64,000 bases of DNA from Stutzerimonas stutzeri (GTDB lineage Bacteria > Pseudomonadota > Gammaproteobacteria > Pseudomonadales > Pseudomonadaceae). Position 1 is the stretch's first letter; every line of letters begins with the position of its first letter. Shown one piece after another: positions 50,301 through 58,125 of this stretch. The translations under genes were made by a program, and so were the position numbers. The DNA lies in NCBI RefSeq assembly GCF_015291885.1, contig NZ_CP036186.1, positions 868,001-932,000 of the forward strand, in the 5' to 3' direction. Under the pieces are notes generated by a model that worked only from the letters and a program-made list of their open reading frames with translations, searched no databases and was not told the origin of the DNA.

Positions 50301-50545
50301 GCAGAACGTCCAGCAATGGTGAGTAGGTAAAGACTGGTTGCGTAGTGGGGTGTTCCGAACGTGATGGCAACCCAGCAAGTAACCGGCATAGCCCGAATGC
50401 AGTTGCGCGGAAGTCGCGTACCTATTGCGCCGCTCGATGGAGCTACTGAGGCGCTCGCCTATTTGTCGCCGGCATTTGGATGCAATACTCGTTTGTCATG
50501 TGCCTGGCCCGTGAGTGGCATTTTGGTTTTGGCGGGCTCTAACCT
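50301..50545. other. Distal end of the integron array / junction with backbone
   Basis: A 245-bp stretch between the VOC gene and the last cassette gene. A core-site-like CTCTAAC occurs at 50537-50543, but no palindromic attC arms were found to its left or right, so the terminal attC seems lost or decayed. No gene recognised. Confidence 0.4.
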
Positions 50546-51001
50546 TTAAATTCTTTTCTTACGTTCACTTAAAACAGCGCTTAGCAGGTCAGGCAACCAC
50601 TCCGGCTTGAATGCGGCGGTATCCTCATTTTGGATTTCGGCAACGTCCCACTACTTCCATTTTTGAATGGTGCTTTTTTCTTCGTCTGTCCATTCCGCCG
50701 CGAATATGTCTGTATTTGGCGGGCACTCCACAAGGTAATATTTTTCTAGCCAGCGTGCAGGGGTTGACCGTGCGACGGCATACACTTCATCTCGCTCCTT
50801 CAGAAGGCTGCCAATCTTCAAGGTAAGCCCCGTTTCCTCATATAGTTCTCTTGCCGCAGCGTCAGCGTAGCTCTCGCCAGTTTTAAGTTCGCCGCCAGCG
50901 GTCGCCCAGAAAGGCGCTTGATGCTCATCTTTGTATAAAAACAATAAAAGTCGGCCATCGCTATCTAGGATGAACAGTCGGGAACATTTTCTAATTTGCA
51001 C
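50546..51001 (-). pseudogene. Nudix hydrolase cassette gene with in-frame amber stop
   Basis: Cassette-encoded Nudix protein. It opens MQIRKCSRLFILDSDGRLL and has the Nudix box GGELKTGESYADAAARELYEE (G-x5-E-x7-REYEE type). After IQKWK a TAG at 50651-50653 interrupts the frame. The same frame continues WDVAEIQNEDTAAFKPEW to a TAA at 50546. In related Nudix proteins a W-x-WW stretch is usual here, so the amber probably replaced a TGG tryptophan codon. Either an inactive gene or a 116-residue truncated protein that keeps the whole Nudix box. Confidence 0.78.
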
Positions 51002-51039
51002 GTTTTCTCGTTATCTTGTGGAGGTTGATGTTATTGCGT

Positions 51040-51110
51040 CCAGCATTTGCTTCAGGCGCGGGCCTTAATCCGTTTAGGTAAGCGAAGTCAGCGGTTTGAA
51101 CCAGTTATAG
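51040..51110 (-). repeat. Decayed attC site of the LprI-like cassette
   Basis: Aligns along its length with the intact sites (compare GCGGGCCTTAATCCG and AAGCGAAG...CGGTTTGAACC). The left core is degenerate (CCAGCAT) and the spacing before the right core (GTTATAG at 51104-51110) is altered. Probably no longer recombination-competent. Confidence 0.55.
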
Positions 51111-51291
51111 TTGAACTAGCCTGAGTGAACACCTTTGAAATAGTCTGTACGCTCAATGGTCATGCGTAGCTTGCATTCTTCTACCTGAATGCCCTGCCAA
51201 GGAGATGGGGTGGAAGATATTCCCGTGTATTCGCACTCGGCATCTCTGAATTTTAGCCAAGCTCTTTGGGCAGAGCGAAATAAGCTAACTA

Positions 51292-52398
51292 TTAACCCGG
51301 CAATCAAATACACCAAATCATGCTGCGTAGGCGATACGTGGATGCCGGAAATAAGAACGGATTCTTTGAGGGCGTAATTGCAATCGTCTCATGACCGAGC
51401 GAACACGCCTTTCCAGTTCGTCCTGATTACGCGCCGGCAAGCCCGTGCGAACCTGATGTTTCAAATCACAATTCAAATACTCGTCAGGGTTCAACTCCGG
51501 GGCGTAGGCCGGCAAGAAGAACAGTTCGATTTGCTCTTTGCGGTCGCCAACCCAGGCGCTCACCTTTTTGCTGTGGTGTACGCGCAGGTTGTCGAGAATC
51601 AGGAACACCTTGCGGCCCTGAGCATCGCGAATCAGGCGACTCAGGAAGCGAATCAGCACTGGGGCTGTCAGCGTTTCCCGATACAGCATGAAGCGCAGTT
51701 TGCCCCGATTGGTCACGGTGGAAATCATGTTGGTGGAAAAACGACTGCCGCTGACCAGGCGCACCGGCGTTTCGCCAATAGGGGCGTAGCTGCGGCCAGC
51801 ATGGCTGTCACTGCGCATACCGGTTTCGTCGCCCCACTGAATCTCACCATTCTCAGCCCTGGCCCGCTGTGCGATGCGTGGATATTCATTATCCAGCCAG
51901 TGCTGAACCACTTCAGGTTTCTGCTGATAAGCCCGATGCAGTGGGCGCTGCGGGGTGTAGCCCCAACGCTTGAGGTATTCACCAACCGTTCGAACCGGCA
52001 TGAGAAAACCACAGCGCTGGCGGATCAGTTCTCGCACCGCATCACGCGTCCAGAGCGCAAAGCCGAGTTTGAGTTGGTCGGGCATCTTATCGGTCATCAA
52101 GGTGCGAATCAGCACTTCCTGGCTGGAGCTCAAACTGCGGCGATCACCCTGGCGCACACCACGCTGGCCGCCGGCAATGGCAGCCTTTTCGCCTTTATGT
52201 TCTGCGACCTGCGCCCAGTGAGCAATAGTGCGGGGGTGAACACCAACCGCTTCGCCAATAGCCTTGTAGGTGTAACCCTGCTCACGCATGCGTAGGGCCG
52301 TGGAGCGCTTTTCACGTTGTTCTTGGGGGCTGAGTTTACGGGCATCTATTTTCATGGAGACAGATTATCTAATATGCCCTATTTATTTGCCAGGTTAA
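51292..52398 (-). mobile_element. IS630-family element, copy A (1107 bp)
   Basis: Complete element with inverted ends TTAACCCGGCAATCAAATAC and TTAACCTGGCAAATAAATAG (outer ends reading inward), flanked by a TA target duplication (51290-51291 and 52399-52400). It encodes one transposase. It is inserted in the LprI-like cassette gene. It is the same element as copy B at 57.0-58.1 kb but inverted; the ends differ by one base between copies. Confidence 0.93.
51318..52355 (-). CDS. IS630-family transposase (copy A)
   Basis: A 345-residue transposase. The N-terminal helix-turn-helix is KAIGEAVGVHPRTIAHWAQ. The DDE catalytic residues are likely Asp176 (WGDETG), Asp255 (LILDNLRVHHSKK) and Glu292 (PELNPDEYLN), the IS630/Tc1-mariner pattern. 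The protein is identical to that of copy B. Confidence 0.95.
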   Translation of the reverse strand: MKIDARKLSPQEQREKRSTALRMREQGYTYKAIGEAVGVHPRTIAHWAQVAEHKGEKAAIAGGQRGVRQGDRRSLSSSQEVLIRTLMTDKMPDQLKLGFALWTRDAVRELIRQRCGFLMPVRTVGEYLKRWGYTPQRPLHRAYQQKPEVVQHWLDNEYPRIAQRARAENGEIQWGDETGMRSDSHAGRSYAPIGETPVRLVSGSRFSTNMISTVTNRGKLRFMLYRETLTAPVLIRFLSRLIRDAQGRKVFLILDNLRVHHSKKVSAWVGDRKEQIELFFLPAYAPELNPDEYLNCDLKHQVRTGLPARNQDELERRVRSVMRRLQLRPQRIRSYFRHPRIAYAA

Positions 52399-52464
52399 TA
52401 TCTCAGTGCTTGGCCACGTTTCGCGTAAGGCGGCGATTTTCAAGGTAGTTGTCGCGTGAGCGTG

Positions 52465-53514
52465 TCACGCTGCCTTTGATGTTTGCTGCAGTACCGCTTC
52501 CCGCTCAGGGTTCAGGCACACGATCGGTGCCAGTGACCAGTTCCTGATGTCGCCGCTCCAGCGCTCCGGGTACCGTGCGCGTGCCGCCTCGTACAGCTCG
52601 ATACGCTTGCGCAGCAGCTCTTCCGCTTGGCCGGTATGTCGCTGCGCCGGGGTCACGAACTTCAGGGCGCTGTGGCGATGTTCATGGTTGTACCAGTCCA
52701 CGAAGCGGTTCACCCAGCTCCTGGCCTGCTCCAGCGTGTCGAAGGGCCGCTCCGGCCACAGCGGGCAGTACTTCGCCGTGCGGAACAGGGCCTCGGCATA
52801 GGCGTTGTCATTGCTCACCCGCGGGCGGCTGAACGAGGGCATCACACCCAGGTTCTGCATGGCCGCCAGCATGGTCGAGCCCTTCATCGCGCTGCCGTTG
52901 TCCGAGTGCAGTACCAGCGGCTGGCCTGCCCGCTGTTCACGTAGGCAGGCCTGGCGTAGCAGCTGGGCGGCCTGCTCGGCGCTTTCACTTTCATGCACCT
53001 CGTTGGCCACCAGCTTGCGGCTGTAGACGTCCTTGATCATGTACCAGTAGAAGTAACGGCCCTTGACCGTGGTCGGCAGCCAGGTGATGTCCCAGCACCA
53101 CAGCTGGTTCGGGCCGTCGGCCACATGGGTCGTCAGCGCTCGTTTCACCGGTGGGCGACTGCGGCCGCGCGGATGCTGCTGTTCGGCTTCCTTCAGCACC
53201 CGGTAGAAGGTCGACTCCGAGGCCAGCCAGGTGCCCTGATCGGCCAGCCGCGCCACGATCTGCTGCGGCGGCAGGCTGGCAAACTCGGGCTGGTTGGCGG
53301 CCTCCAGCACGCGGCGGCGCTCTTGCGGACTCAGCTTGTTGGCCGGCTCAGCTCGTTGTGCCGAAGGACGCCGATCCTCCGGGCAGTGCTGCCAGCGCTG
53401 CAGGCTGCGCAACGACAGGCCCAGTTCGGCGCAGGCCTGCGCCCGCCGCGCTCCCGCCGCCACGGCTTCCTCGATCAACTGCAGGGTTTCACGGCGATCC
53501 GGGGCGCTGATCAT
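52465..53514 (-). CDS. IS3-family transposase OrfB
   Basis: A 349-residue integrase-core transposase. The DDE triad is Asp142 (CWDITWLP), Asp206 (HSDNGSAM) and Glu241 (NAYAEALFRT), with the 34-residue D-E spacing of the IS3/retroviral family. FVDWYNHEHRHSALKF is the conserved C-terminal motif. Its start overlaps the end of OrfA, so a programmed frameshift fusion protein is possible. Confidence 0.93.
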   Translation of the reverse strand: MISAPDRRETLQLIEEAVAAGARRAQACAELGLSLRSLQRWQHCPEDRRPSAQRAEPANKLSPQERRRVLEAANQPEFASLPPQQIVARLADQGTWLASESTFYRVLKEAEQQHPRGRSRPPVKRALTTHVADGPNQLWCWDITWLPTTVKGRYFYWYMIKDVYSRKLVANEVHESESAEQAAQLLRQACLREQRAGQPLVLHSDNGSAMKGSTMLAAMQNLGVMPSFSRPRVSNDNAYAEALFRTAKYCPLWPERPFDTLEQARSWVNRFVDWYNHEHRHSALKFVTPAQRHTGQAEELLRKRIELYEAARARYPERWSGDIRNWSLAPIVCLNPEREAVLQQTSKAA

Positions 53515-54032
53515 TCGTCCTCGTCCTTCCCCCAGAGCGCCTCGGCTTTTTTTCGCAACACCAGCAGGGCCGCGGTTTCTGCCAGCGCCGCATCCTTGCG
53601 CCGCAGCTCACGCTCCAGCTGCTTGATGCGCTTCTTCGCGGCCTTTTCCTCTTCGCGCTCGCGCCGGGTCTTGCTTGGCTGAACCGAGCCGTTGGCCTGC
53701 TCGCAGGCTTCGCGCCAGGCCTTAATCTGCTCGACATACAGGCCTTTGCGCCGGCAGTACTCCGCCAGCTCGGCCGCATTGAGGCTGGCGCTTTCCAGCA
53801 CCACCCGAAACTTGTCCTGGCTCGACCACTGGTCGGCCTGCTGTCCATCTCCCGGCACCACTGCTCCCGCTGCTCTGGCCTGTTTGCGCCAAGCATACAG
53901 GGTGGCATCGGTAATGCCTGTCGCTTCCACCAGCTCCGGCACCGTCCGGTTCAAGGGCGGCATCATTTGCCGCACCACCCACTCCCGATGCTCTATCGAA
54001 TAACGCGCCACACGGCTCTCACTTCCGCCCAC
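53511..54032 (-). CDS. IS3-family transposase OrfA
   Basis: A 173-residue DNA-binding subunit. The helix-turn-helix is LVEATGITDATLYAWRKQARAA, followed by a second similar segment (LAEYCRRKGLYVEQIKAWR) and a long coiled coil (REREEEKAAKKRIKQLEREL) for multimerisation. It overlaps OrfB by four bases in another frame. Confidence 0.9.
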   Translation of the reverse strand: MGGSESRVARYSIEHREWVVRQMMPPLNRTVPELVEATGITDATLYAWRKQARAAGAVVPGDGQQADQWSSQDKFRVVLESASLNAAELAEYCRRKGLYVEQIKAWREACEQANGSVQPSKTRREREEEKAAKKRIKQLERELRRKDAALAETAALLVLRKKAEALWGKDEDE

Positions 54033-54310
54033 CGACCAAGACTCATCGAATCAACTCACACGACAACTATCCTGACGCGGCGGGAAGGCACGCTCTTCTT
54101 CTTCGGTTCTTTTAATGGCTTTTTTGTATTCGATATTCAGCTGATCGTCAGCAGCTTTATTTTTTTGGGCTACGCATAGATAGCCTGCGGTAACTCCACC
54201 TCCTTGGGCATTGCATGGGTCATCGCTATTCTCAGTGCCAAAAGCTACTGTGGGGATTAACATGAATAGAAAATATATTGCTTTCAAAGCTAAACCTAAT
54301 ACGAGCGTAG

Positions 54311-54398
54311 AGTTAAGAATTGGCCCAGCCGCGTCTTGTGGACGCCTCGCCTGAGCGAGCAAGCGACTTGAGTGCCTTTTTGAGCTACCTTGTAGGAA
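54311..54398 (-). repeat. Possible decayed attC of the DUF4087 cassette
   Basis: Occupies the expected place between two cassette genes. It keeps AGTTAAG-like and CTTGTAGGAA-like ends around an AGCGAGCAAGCGACTTGAG arm. Core sites deviate from consensus, so identification rests on position plus partial similarity. Confidence 0.35.
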
Positions 54399-54750
54399 TC
54401 TTATTATAGAGGTTTGGGTCTTCCAGGCATTGCTTCAAAAGCAACTGCTGCCCGCTATAAACCTTCAGTATCTTGGATCTCGCTTTGTCTGTTTTTACGC
54501 TTAGGCAAACACATGAGAATCCGTAATACCCATTTGTGCGAACAAATTCTTTATCGTCAATTTTTGGCATATGATCCATTGACGCTTCATCAGCAAACCC
54601 AATGCCTTGGGTTGAAATTATCCATTCGGCATCAGCGTCAATTAGCCATAGATTTCCCGGTGTGGGATTTTCCATCCAGCCGCAGCGCTTTTCAGCGGAG
54701 ATGGCGCTAATGGGTGTTGCAATAAGCAGCATCAAGAGCAAGTGGCGCAC
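54385..54750 (-). CDS. DUF4087 exported cassette protein
   Basis: A 121-residue protein with a signal peptide (MRHLLLMLLIATPISAISA). The mature part shows RCGWMENPTPGNLWLIDADA and TNGYYGFSCVCLSVKTDK, the conserved core of DUF4087, a periplasmic family of unknown function. It is encoded on the minus strand in the array. Codon use is AT-richer than the backbone. Confidence 0.75.
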   Translation of the reverse strand: MRHLLLMLLIATPISAISAEKRCGWMENPTPGNLWLIDADAEWIISTQGIGFADEASMDHMPKIDDKEFVRTNGYYGFSCVCLSVKTDKARSKILKVYSGQQLLLKQCLEDPNLYNKIPTR

Positions 54751-54764
54751 TTTTGTTTCCTTAA

Positions 54765-54833
54765 TACTAAGTTTTATGGGGTGCTTCGCTCACTCCGGAG
54801 AGCGAAGCGAACGGCTCGAGTCGCGTGTTAGGG
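54765..54833 (-). repeat. attC site of the Nudix cassette (partly degenerate)
   Basis: Right core GTTAGGG (54827-54833) and left core TACTAAG (54765-54771). The centre is a strong hairpin (GCTTCGCTC...GAGCGAAGC). The preceding gene reads through the arm and stops inside it. Confidence 0.65.
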
Positions 54834-55230
54834 TGGTGCGAATGAAATCCAAGGCTCCCTGAAAAACTTCGTGCCACTGTGAGTTGGCTGGTTGCGCGAG
54901 AGGGTACCAAAAAAATTTGAAGTCATGCCCACCGTCATCGGATGCATGATGAACCCATTCATCAGACATTTCTTGGTCAACTTCACAGAGATGAAATGAC
55001 CAGACTTGCTCCTGATGCCCTGATTTCCATAGCCCTAAATTAGACACGATTTTTGCTTCTAGAATACCTGCCTCTTCCGCGAGCTCACGTATGGCTGCTT
55101 CATCAGCACTTTCGCCTGATTCAATGGTGCCTTTTACTAACTGACGGCCAGCAATTGGGTGCAAAAATGCAAGTATTTGTAGTTGTGCGTTGTTACGAAT
55201 AACTACAGGGCAGGATTTTGTTGGTTTCAT
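54790..55230 (-). CDS. Nudix hydrolase cassette protein
   Basis: A 146-residue Nudix protein from ATG 55230 (MKPTKSCPVVIRNN). The Nudix box is GTIESGESADEAAIREL followed by AEEAGI, with all the metal-binding Glu residues in place. It would hydrolyse a nucleoside diphosphate linked to some other moiety. The last 12 codons lie inside the attC arm. Unlike the other Nudix cassette (50.5-51.0 kb) this frame is intact. Confidence 0.82.
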   Translation of the reverse strand: MKPTKSCPVVIRNNAQLQILAFLHPIAGRQLVKGTIESGESADEAAIRELAEEAGILEAKIVSNLGLWKSGHQEQVWSFHLCEVDQEMSDEWVHHASDDGGHDFKFFWYPLAQPANSQWHEVFQGALDFIRTTLTRDSSRSLRSPE

Positions 55231-55302
55231 TGTGTTGTCCAATCCATCGGCCAAAGGAGCGTTTTTTGCCCCTAGTAGAACGTCGGCGACTTGTAAAGGC
55301 TC

Positions 55303-55498
55303 TTAGCCAAGGACGGGCCTGAAGAATGTTCGCTCGTAGCTGACTATGCATTTTTTTTCTTCGGCATATTTGAAGACAGCTATACAGGCTGCGTCTTGAA
55401 ACGATTTTTCTCGATATTGTTCATAATCCGCCAAACATTGAGAATGTGAACATGGCAAGAGCAAAATTATTTGCGCTATCTGATGGGGGGGAGTTTGG
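55303..55498 (-). pseudogene. Remnant of an unidentified cassette gene
   Basis: An open minus-strand frame without its own start. It reads IAQIILLLPCSHSQCLADYE, later ACIAVFKYAEEKKC, and ends FFRPVLG-stop at 55303. The 5' part appears to be cut off by the IS1111-type remnant that begins about 55499. No family recognised. No clear attC follows it. Confidence 0.4.
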
Positions 55499-55699
55499 AA
55501 GCCGCGTGGACTATGTCTGCATCACGTTCTTATAGCGCCGCGGCGATTGTTCGCTGGGAGAGCTGCGAGCTTGATTAGTGGCCGACGCATGAGCGCACGC
55601 CAGGCCAGCGCCCAGAACAGGCCGGATATACGAATGCAACCGCGCTGACGACAGGATCGAAAAAGCTATTCCTCATTGCTTGTGGGGATACTCCGTAAG
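55499..55699. mobile_element. Internally deleted IS1111-type remnant in an attC
   Basis: The left part (55499-55575) aligns with the left end of the complete IS1111 element (shared GATTGTTCGCTGGGAGAG versus GACTGTTCGCTGGGAGAG). The right part (about 55600-55699) is nearly identical to its right end (CCGGATATACGAATGCAACC). The transposase gene is absent. It abuts the right half of an attC (CAATTGTTATGC, core 55705-55711). About 200 bp, MITE-like. Confidence 0.75.
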
Positions 55700-55715
55700 C
55701 AATTGTTATGCATTT

Positions 55716-55991
55716 TTAGCTGAACACGCTCGCAATTGCACTTGCTATACCTTCGATAAACACCACGACCCCGTCGATTATGGCTTCGAAGGTGCCGATT
55801 ACTATCTCCAGAATTCCCTCGTCGCTCTGGGCAAGAGGTGCAGCTGCTCCGACAACGGAAATAGCCATAGCCGCCATAGCAACAGAGTTGAAGCCCATAA
55901 CCAGAATGTAAATTGCAGAGACCATGAGCAAAACCGCGCATAGCGAGTTAAAGGCCCTCAGCAATTTTGAGCGTTTTACTTTCTTTTTCAT
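55716..55991 (-). CDS. Small membrane cassette protein
   Basis: A 91-residue protein from ATG 55991, starting with a basic MKKKVKRSKLLRAF. A hydrophobic helix follows (LCAVLLMVSAIYILVMGFN), then a second Ala/Val-rich segment and a hydrophobic C-terminus (IIDGVVVFIEGIASAIASVF). Probably two or three membrane spans. Its stop is four bases from the attC core. No family recognised. Confidence 0.6.
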   Translation of the reverse strand: MKKKVKRSKLLRAFNSLCAVLLMVSAIYILVMGFNSVAMAAMAISVVGAAAPLAQSDEGILEIVIGTFEAIIDGVVVFIEGIASAIASVFS

Positions 55992-56030
55992 TGCAGCCCC
56001 GTTTGTGTCGGATACCAAATTTTTGAATAT

Positions 56031-56106
56031 ACATAACGTTTGGCTAAGGGGCGGGCTTTAGCCCGTCCCAGTGAGCGCAGCGAACAGTTTTAACCACTAG
56101 TTAGGT
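56031..56106 (-). repeat. attC site
   Basis: A 76-bp site. Cores ACATAAC (left) and GTTAGGT (right) flank a GGGCGGGCTTTAGCCCGTCC central hairpin. Read on the minus strand it has the canonical 1L-2L-2R-1R order (ACCTAAC...GTTATGT). It closes the cassette that encodes the 136-residue protein, whose TAA stop lies inside the right core. Confidence 0.9.
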
Positions 56107-56511
56107 ATCGCCGCGGAGTTTGGATTGCACGCTTAATGCTAGTGCGCCATACCCAACGCCCTTGCCTTTATTGTGCGTAGAAAAATTCTGTAGGTCTGTG
56201 ATGTCCTCCCACAGATCAACCGAGTTCACTTCCTCGTGTACTTCATCTGTATCCAATTCAAAATCAATGAAGCGGCCTTTTTCTGTAAGGGCTGTGCCAA
56301 TTAACCTAGGCATGCCAGGGGAATCTATTTCTAGCTGCAAAATAATACTTTGGCTCCAAGATAAATTTTGCTTTTTTCCATATTCAAATAGTGCGTGCGG
56401 TAGTTTATTTTCTCGCCAGTGCCTTGCGGTCAAGTATATCCTGTGCTCTGCAAGTGCATTTTTCTCCTGCACATTTAACTGACGCTTCCGCAATAGTCGA
56501 GAAATATCCAT
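56101..56511 (-). CDS. Hypothetical cassette protein, 136 aa
   Basis: A soluble, acidic protein beginning MDISRLLRKRQLNVQEKNAL, with WSQSIILQLEIDSPGMPRLI and GRFIDFELDTDEVHEEVNSV. No signal peptide, membrane segment or known motif was recognised. The start lies six bases after the preceding attC core and the stop is inside its own attC, a typical minimal cassette. Confidence 0.65.
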   Translation of the reverse strand: MDISRLLRKRQLNVQEKNALAEHRIYLTARHWRENKLPHALFEYGKKQNLSWSQSIILQLEIDSPGMPRLIGTALTEKGRFIDFELDTDEVHEEVNSVDLWEDITDLQNFSTHNKGKGVGYGALALSVQSKLRGDT

Positions 56512-56516
56512 GCGAT

Positions 56517-56591
56517 ACCTAGCGTTTGGTTAAGGGGCGGCTTTAGCCCGTCCCAGTGAACGAAGCGAACGATTTGAACCAGTAGTTATAA
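56517..56591 (-). repeat. attC site of the bacteriocin-immunity cassette
   Basis: A 75-bp site with left core ACCTAGC (one deviation from RYYYAAC), right core GTTATAA, and the shared GGCGGCTTTAGCCCGTCCC hairpin centre (one G shorter than in other copies). It lies 20 bp after the immunity gene stop. Confidence 0.85.
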
Positions 56592-56611
56592 GCCAGTGCG
56601 GAGTGGTTGCG

Positions 56612-56866
56612 CTACCAAGCGTCACGGTAGTCGAAGGCAACTTGGTAGTCATGCTCTGTTAAGTTGATTTTGTGCTTAAAGTATGGCTGTAATATGGTTG
56701 ACCACTCTATCGAAATGTCAAATTCTCCATTATTGACGCTTTCACTAATTGGTAGGCTAAGTAGCTCAATTATTGAAGTGTCATCCCCCATGTCGTCGGA
56801 GTATTCTCTGCCCACACCAAGATCGTTATGCTTGTCGTACCAATTTAACCGAATGCGGAGTCCCAT
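56612..56866 (-). CDS. Cloacin/colicin E3-type immunity protein
   Basis: An 84-residue acidic protein. It aligns end to end with the colicin E3 immunity protein: start MGLRIRLNWYDK, then GREYSDDMGDD, SVNNGEFDISIEW, ILQPYFKHKINL and terminal VAFDYRDAW. It would bind and neutralise the E3-like RNase domain. The ATG at 56866 lies seven bases after the toxin stop, with AGGG as ribosome-binding site. The gene is intact although the toxin upstream is disrupted. Confidence 0.93.
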   Translation of the reverse strand: MGLRIRLNWYDKHNDLGVGREYSDDMGDDTSIIELLSLPISESVNNGEFDISIEWSTILQPYFKHKINLTEHDYQVAFDYRDAW

Positions 56867-57018
56867 TTTTCCCTCACAAGTATTTTTTGATATTTCGGCT
56901 TTTAATAGGAGGTTTAATTTGCTCTCCTGTAACAGGATTGAATGAGCCGAGGTGACTGCCATCAGTCGTTCGATAACCCTCAAGCTCTCCATGTTGGGAG
57001 TCCCACTCGTAAACAGTA

Positions 57019-58125
57019 TTAACCTGGCAAATAAATAGGGCATATTAGATAATCTGTCTCCATGAAAATAGATGCCCGTAAACTCAGCCCCCAAGAACAA
57101 CGTGAAAAGCGCTCCACGGCCCTACGCATGCGTGAGCAGGGTTACACCTACAAGGCTATTGGCGAAGCGGTTGGTGTTCACCCCCGCACTATTGCTCACT
57201 GGGCGCAGGTCGCAGAACATAAAGGCGAAAAGGCTGCCATTGCCGGCGGCCAGCGTGGTGTGCGCCAGGGTGATCGCCGCAGTTTGAGCTCCAGCCAGGA
57301 AGTGCTGATTCGCACCTTGATGACCGATAAGATGCCCGACCAACTCAAACTCGGCTTTGCGCTCTGGACGCGTGATGCGGTGCGAGAACTGATCCGCCAG
57401 CGCTGTGGTTTTCTCATGCCGGTTCGAACGGTTGGTGAATACCTCAAGCGTTGGGGCTACACCCCGCAGCGCCCACTGCATCGGGCTTATCAGCAGAAAC
57501 CTGAAGTGGTTCAGCACTGGCTGGATAATGAATATCCACGCATCGCACAGCGGGCCAGGGCTGAGAATGGTGAGATTCAGTGGGGCGACGAAACCGGTAT
57601 GCGCAGTGACAGCCATGCTGGCCGCAGCTACGCCCCTATTGGCGAAACGCCGGTGCGCCTGGTCAGCGGCAGTCGTTTTTCCACCAACATGATTTCCACC
57701 GTGACCAATCGGGGCAAACTGCGCTTCATGCTGTATCGGGAAACGCTGACAGCCCCAGTGCTGATTCGCTTCCTGAGTCGCCTGATTCGCGATGCTCAGG
57801 GCCGCAAGGTGTTCCTGATTCTCGACAACCTGCGCGTACACCACAGCAAAAAGGTGAGCGCCTGGGTTGGCGACCGCAAAGAGCAAATCGAACTGTTCTT
57901 CTTGCCGGCCTACGCCCCGGAGTTGAACCCTGACGAGTATTTGAATTGTGATTTGAAACATCAGGTTCGCACGGGCTTGCCGGCGCGTAATCAGGACGAA
58001 CTGGAAAGGCGTGTTCGCTCGGTCATGAGACGATTGCAATTACGCCCTCAAAGAATCCGTTCTTATTTCCGGCATCCACGTATCGCCTACGCAGCATGAT
58101 TTGGTGTATTTGATTGTCGGGTTAA
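57019..58125 (+). mobile_element. IS630-family element, copy B (1107 bp)
   Basis: Same element as copy A, in opposite orientation, with TA duplications at 57017-57018 and 58126-58127. It is inserted in the bacteriocin gene, antisense to it. The clean duplication and intact ends show a simple, probably recent insertion. Confidence 0.95.
57062..58099 (+). CDS. IS630-family transposase (copy B)
   Basis: A 345-residue DDE transposase identical in sequence to copy A (Asp176, Asp255, Glu292 as likely catalytic residues). It is read towards the 5' half of the bacteriocin gene. Both copies encode full-length proteins, so both should be active. Confidence 0.95.
   Translation: MKIDARKLSPQEQREKRSTALRMREQGYTYKAIGEAVGVHPRTIAHWAQVAEHKGEKAAIAGGQRGVRQGDRRSLSSSQEVLIRTLMTDKMPDQLKLGFALWTRDAVRELIRQRCGFLMPVRTVGEYLKRWGYTPQRPLHRAYQQKPEVVQHWLDNEYPRIAQRARAENGEIQWGDETGMRSDSHAGRSYAPIGETPVRLVSGSRFSTNMISTVTNRGKLRFMLYRETLTAPVLIRFLSRLIRDAQGRKVFLILDNLRVHHSKKVSAWVGDRKEQIELFFLPAYAPELNPDEYLNCDLKHQVRTGLPARNQDELERRVRSVMRRLQLRPQRIRSYFRHPRIAYAA

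Larger units (their letters stand above)
52446..54069 (-). mobile_element. IS3-family element
   Basis: A two-gene element bounded by inverted repeats (TAGTTGTCGCGTGAG at the left, TAGTTGTCGTGTGAG read inward at the right). No target duplication was visible around these ends, so the exact ends are uncertain by a few bases or the flanks were altered. It lies inside the LprI-like cassette gene, 45 bp plus a TA from IS630 copy A. Confidence 0.82.
51116..54287 (-). pseudogene. LprI-like (DUF1311) cassette gene split by two insertion sequences
   Basis: Three gene fragments lie in order on the minus strand. The N-terminal part (54287-54070; TTG start, signal peptide LKAIYFLFMLIPTVAFG, then DDPCNAQGGG and AADDQLNIEYKKAIKR) ends at the IS3-type element. 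A 45-bp middle piece (52401-52445) reads LKIAALRETWPSTEI. The C-terminal part (51291-51116) reads VSLFRSAQRAWLKFRDAEC to a TAG. The middle and C-terminal parts rejoin in frame when the IS630 element and one TA are removed. The pattern is that of lysozyme-inhibitor LprI-type periplasmic proteins. Functionally destroyed. Confidence 0.8.

Noticed and set aside
57122..58039. A 305-codon open frame antisense to the IS630 transposase, present in both copies
   Set aside because: It is duplicated only because the element is; it has no motif and lies opposite an obvious transposase.
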